From assembly GCF_008831285.2 (NCBI RefSeq), contig NC_045151.1, positions 11,026,571 to 11,090,570 on the forward strand: a DNA stretch of 64,000 nucleotides, given 5' to 3'. The notes under the pieces were generated by a model. The model searched no databases. It saw only the letters and a program-made list of their open reading frames with translations, and was not told the origin of the DNA. A program made the position numbers and the translations under genes. Below are positions 61,287-64,000 of the stretch, piece after piece (position 1 is the first letter of the stretch; every line of letters begins with the position of its first letter). The DNA is from Nymphaea colorata. Taxonomy: Eukaryota > Streptophyta > Magnoliopsida > Nymphaeales > Nymphaeaceae.

Positions 61287-62089
61287 ATAATAGCTTTAGG
61301 CAATCATGGTTTTTCCTTTAATTATTATAAAATGAAGAACAAACCACCTACCAATGAAAGAGGCGTAGAGTCCACATAAGCTCACCCAGAAGCTCGAAGA
61401 TCTTTCGGAGCTAGAGAGGAGAGAGTGGCGAAGGGGAGAAGCGACTCGTCGTAGAAGCTTCCTAAAGCAAATGCTTCACTACACATCACGTCACTCGAGT
61501 GCATACTTTTTGAAAGAAGGGAACTCGTCAAGGTCTTACGGAATCAAGGTTTGACGGATTGATGGTCAGGAGATTATGGAAAGGAAAGTCTCAATTGCAG
61601 TTAGATGCCATTATCCATACAAAAAATTGTATGGTATTAAACAATTTTTTATTTAAAAAATTATATATTTATATATATATGTCAGTATGCTGACAAACAG
61701 ACAAATGGACTAATGACCCATCCTCAATTTTTTCCAAATTTGTTAGTAAAGGCGCCAGAGGTAATGTTAATGGTCAGACATCTAAGGGTGTTTGATATAC
61801 CCAGAATCATGACATTTTAGAATAAAAATGCTCATTTTTAAAAAAAATTGAAATTATTAAAAAAAAGGGTATTTTTGTTTGAAAATTAAGAAACTGAAAT
61901 CTGAAATTCCGATTTCGTTCTACTTTGAAGAGTTATGATTTTGGAATTTTCATTCAAACCATCGGACGTCCCTCTAGTAATATTGGTCCATGTGTTTACA
62001 ATCGTACTAAGGCAAAAACGGCAATCCTGTACCATCTCTACCATGGTATGACCGTAGTTTGACTCTTTTCGAATTGAAATTAAATTTGA
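61287..62089. other. Unassigned stretch
   Basis: No gene was recognised. A purine-rich patch at 61395-61450 (ggagagagtggcgaagggg) and the word tatgtcagtatgctgaca at 61679-61696 are the only features; the latter echoes the CACTA-like words to the left. Confidence 0.35.
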
Positions 62090-62460
62090 AGATCGCTTGA
62101 GCTCATATACACGAGCAGAGTTGAGCTTGACTCAACTCCCGCTCGGGCGACTGCCCAGCTGTATATGGTCAGCCGGAGCTTGACTCAGTAAACCTAGTCG
62201 CAGCTGGAGCTTGACTCATTTAAACTTGTTTATCAACATCCCATTTGACCTGATTTCTTTCTTCATTTTAAGTTTGAAAATTACAAAAAAAAAAAAGATA
62301 ACCTATATTAAATGAGGTTACTTGAGTTTGATCGAGTTGAGTCCATATAACTTGAACTCGACTCGTTTGTAAGCTCGAGTTTTCAGTTAAGTTCAAGCTC
62401 GATTGTTTTAGCAAATGAGTTGAGCTTAACTGAGTTGGTTCGGCTCTTTGTATAGCCTAT
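62090..62460. repeat. GAGCTCGA-word repeat, MITE relic
   Basis: Repeated gttgagcttgactcaact, gagcttgactcatttaaac, cttgaactcgactcg and gttcaagctcg words match the interior of the hAT MITE at 44186-44539. Terminal repeats and target duplication were not identified, so boundaries are approximate. Confidence 0.5.
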
Positions 62461-63139
62461 ATGTGGGGAATATATAATCAATTCATGCAGGCCAATTCCA
62501 TTCAAGGTATGGTTGGCATTCTTTGGTGAAATTGGATCGGGTCAGACAACCGTACTGATCCAGCTGGTGATTCATGTGCATCCAATCAATATATTGCTTT
62601 TAGCTAATAGTCAAGGTTTGTCCTTTAATTCTTAAGCACAAATAATAAAAACGGGTTTCTTAATATGAAAAAAAAAGTATCATACACTATCTGATACATA
62701 TATAGTAGAATATACGCTTGCCTTGCCAATATATATACATATACATGAACTTAATAAAACATTAAAGGAATTGAAACCAAGAAGAATGGCCAGTAGATTG
62801 TAATTAATGATCAAGATATATATGAGATTAAGGTAAATATTGCTAAAATTGCACCACTTGGCTTGGTTTGGCTGGATCAAATGTAGAAGAACTAATTGAT
62901 TGACTTGAACAAGTCACAGTTATATAGTTGACTCGATCTGCAAACCTGAATTGGCCCTCATGACAGTAAATGATTTTACTTTATTGGTTCAGACCCAGAC
63001 ACAACTATTTCGACATTAATAGCAGCAACCTTATTAGTATTAATGCCTGTGCCACAGCACTCTTCCTCCATCCCTATTCACACGTACACGGGAGAGAATG
63101 ACAAACGTTTGCCCCTTTTTTCATAATATTCTGGGTGAG
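62461..63139. other. Unassigned AT-rich stretch
   Basis: No gene, RNA or mobile element was recognised. Confidence 0.35.
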
Positions 63140-63342
63140 AGAGGGTGAGAGACAGGTAACCCTACCGCTTGGGTGGGAGGCCGAATCTTACCTCTTTAAA
63201 TCTTTTTCTGTGTGAAATTATGGTTACTGCCTTCAACTAAAAAGTAGTATCTATCATCGTCGATAAACACCCACGGGAATCGAACTGATGACCAAGTTCT
63301 CACTGGCCCATCATCCTAACCAGCTACACTGCACCGCTCGGG
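63140..63342 (-). mobile_element. tRNA-derived SINE candidate
   Basis: On the minus strand the head begins ccccgagcggtgcagtg near 63342. It has an A-box-like word tagctggttag (63316-63326) and a perfect B box GTTCGATTCC (63276-63285, complementary strand), about 31 bp apart, as in the internal RNA polymerase III promoter of tRNA genes. The flanks do not fold as a complete tRNA acceptor stem, and about 130 bp of non-tRNA body (gtttatcgacgatgataga...) follows, so a SINE fits better than a tRNA gene. The 3' tail and target duplication were not resolved. Confidence 0.6.
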
Positions 63343-63844
63343 GAGAGAAACATGCATGGTCATTTTTTAAAATTTAAAAGTAACATATATTCCAACTTGC
63401 ATTGTTTGAAAACCATTGGAGATTTTAGAGCATGTTTAATCGTGAGCATATTAAAACCATAGTTTGTCTACATTCATTAGGTTTAATAACTACGAGGATT
63501 TCTTTCACAAAAATAACAAGAAAAATGAAAAGGGAGTACCAAGAAGATCATTAAGTTTAAATCACTGCGACGATAATTGGTTCTAGAATCTAATTGGCCA
63601 CACTGCTAATTTGGTGAATCTGGCAATTCAAATTCCGACCATAAATTGGTGGAGGATCAAGAAGGACTAATGTTAGAAATTTACTTTCTAAACATATAAA
63701 AATATACAATGATTAATTAGAATAGGAAAACCCTTAAAATTATTAAAAAATAGCATTGATTTGCAATGGATCCTATTCGAATTGGCACATTCAGCCGGAC
63801 TCTAGCAACAATATTGGACAAATCCTATTCCAAACATTAGCAAC
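63343..63844. other. Unassigned AT-rich stretch
   Basis: No gene or element was recognised. Confidence 0.35.
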
Positions 63845-64000
63845 TGGGGGTGTTCAACCAGTACTTGAGCCAACTCAGGCTCGACACAAACTTAACTCGG
63901 GCTCAACTCATTTCATAAACAAGTCAAGTTGGAGATGGAAAATGGACTCCAATCAAGCAAATGAGTCAAAGCTCGAGCTATGCAAGCCTGGTTCACTTCC
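63845..64000. mobile_element. hAT-type MITE cut by the window end
   Basis: It begins tgggggtgttcaacc, close to the inverted right end of the MITE at 44186-44539, and continues with the same GAGCTCGA-type words (gggctcaactcatttc, aaagctcgagctatg). The preceding eight bases, ttagcaac, would be the left target duplication. The other end lies beyond the window. Confidence 0.55.

Noticed and set aside
63276-63326. Functional tRNA gene
   Set aside because: B box is good but no complete acceptor stem or cloverleaf could be drawn, and non-tRNA sequence follows directly; SINE preferred.

Overview
The window looks like intergenic DNA from a large, repeat-rich seed-plant genome, probably an angiosperm. 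I cannot name the species. I found no convincing host protein-coding gene. Nearly everything identifiable is a transposable element or its relic: a chromodomain Ty3/gypsy element of the Tekay/Del type primed by initiator-Met tRNA, older Ty3/gypsy and Ty1/copia fragments, an L1-type LINE with a terminal zinc finger, hAT and CACTA DNA transposons, hAT-type MITEs, a likely tRNA-derived SINE and many microsatellites. Most relics carry several stops and frameshifts and cannot make protein.

Layout. 1-1730: + strand Ty1/copia gag to integrase relic. 1731-5270: unassigned AT-rich DNA. 5278-7265: + strand Ty3/gypsy pol relic. 7555-24405: the main feature, a minus-strand Tekay-type compound element bounded by a perfect 5-bp target duplication. 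Its order is LTR, internal region A, truncated LTR, internal region B, LTR. It is inserted in or at the edge of a + strand LINE whose body runs to about 29535. 29683-30003: a two-unit tandem repeat. 30223-32110: a non-autonomous CACTA element. 32880-37237: a + strand hAT transposase relic split by a small LTR element (33818-35790, LTRs of 685 and 684 bp). 37671-42341: a second CACTA-type insertion, inside a short tandem array that continues on both sides. It carries a MITE and a long (CA)n tract.

42342-64000: mostly old, AT-rich sequence. It holds hAT MITEs (44186-44539, 59978-60188, 63845 to the window end), a minus-strand copia pol relic (46600-49310), two head-to-tail relics of BED/DUF659 hAT transposases (56429-57650 and 58766-59765), CACTA-like subterminal repeats (60835-61286), a dispersed paralogous pair (44570-44905 and 60340-60650) and a SINE (63140-63342).

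How the parts relate. The Tekay array is the youngest large structure. Its two internal regions differ at roughly twenty positions over 4.84 kb, while the outer LTRs differ about three times more per base (counts by eye). Both internal regions share the same reverse-transcriptase frameshift. Together with a single pair of target duplications, this points to one insertion of an already defective copy, tandem amplification by unequal recombination, and loss of about 2 kb from the middle LTR at a 7-bp microhomology. I saw no new enzymatic or defence system. The points of interest are recombination and nesting history.
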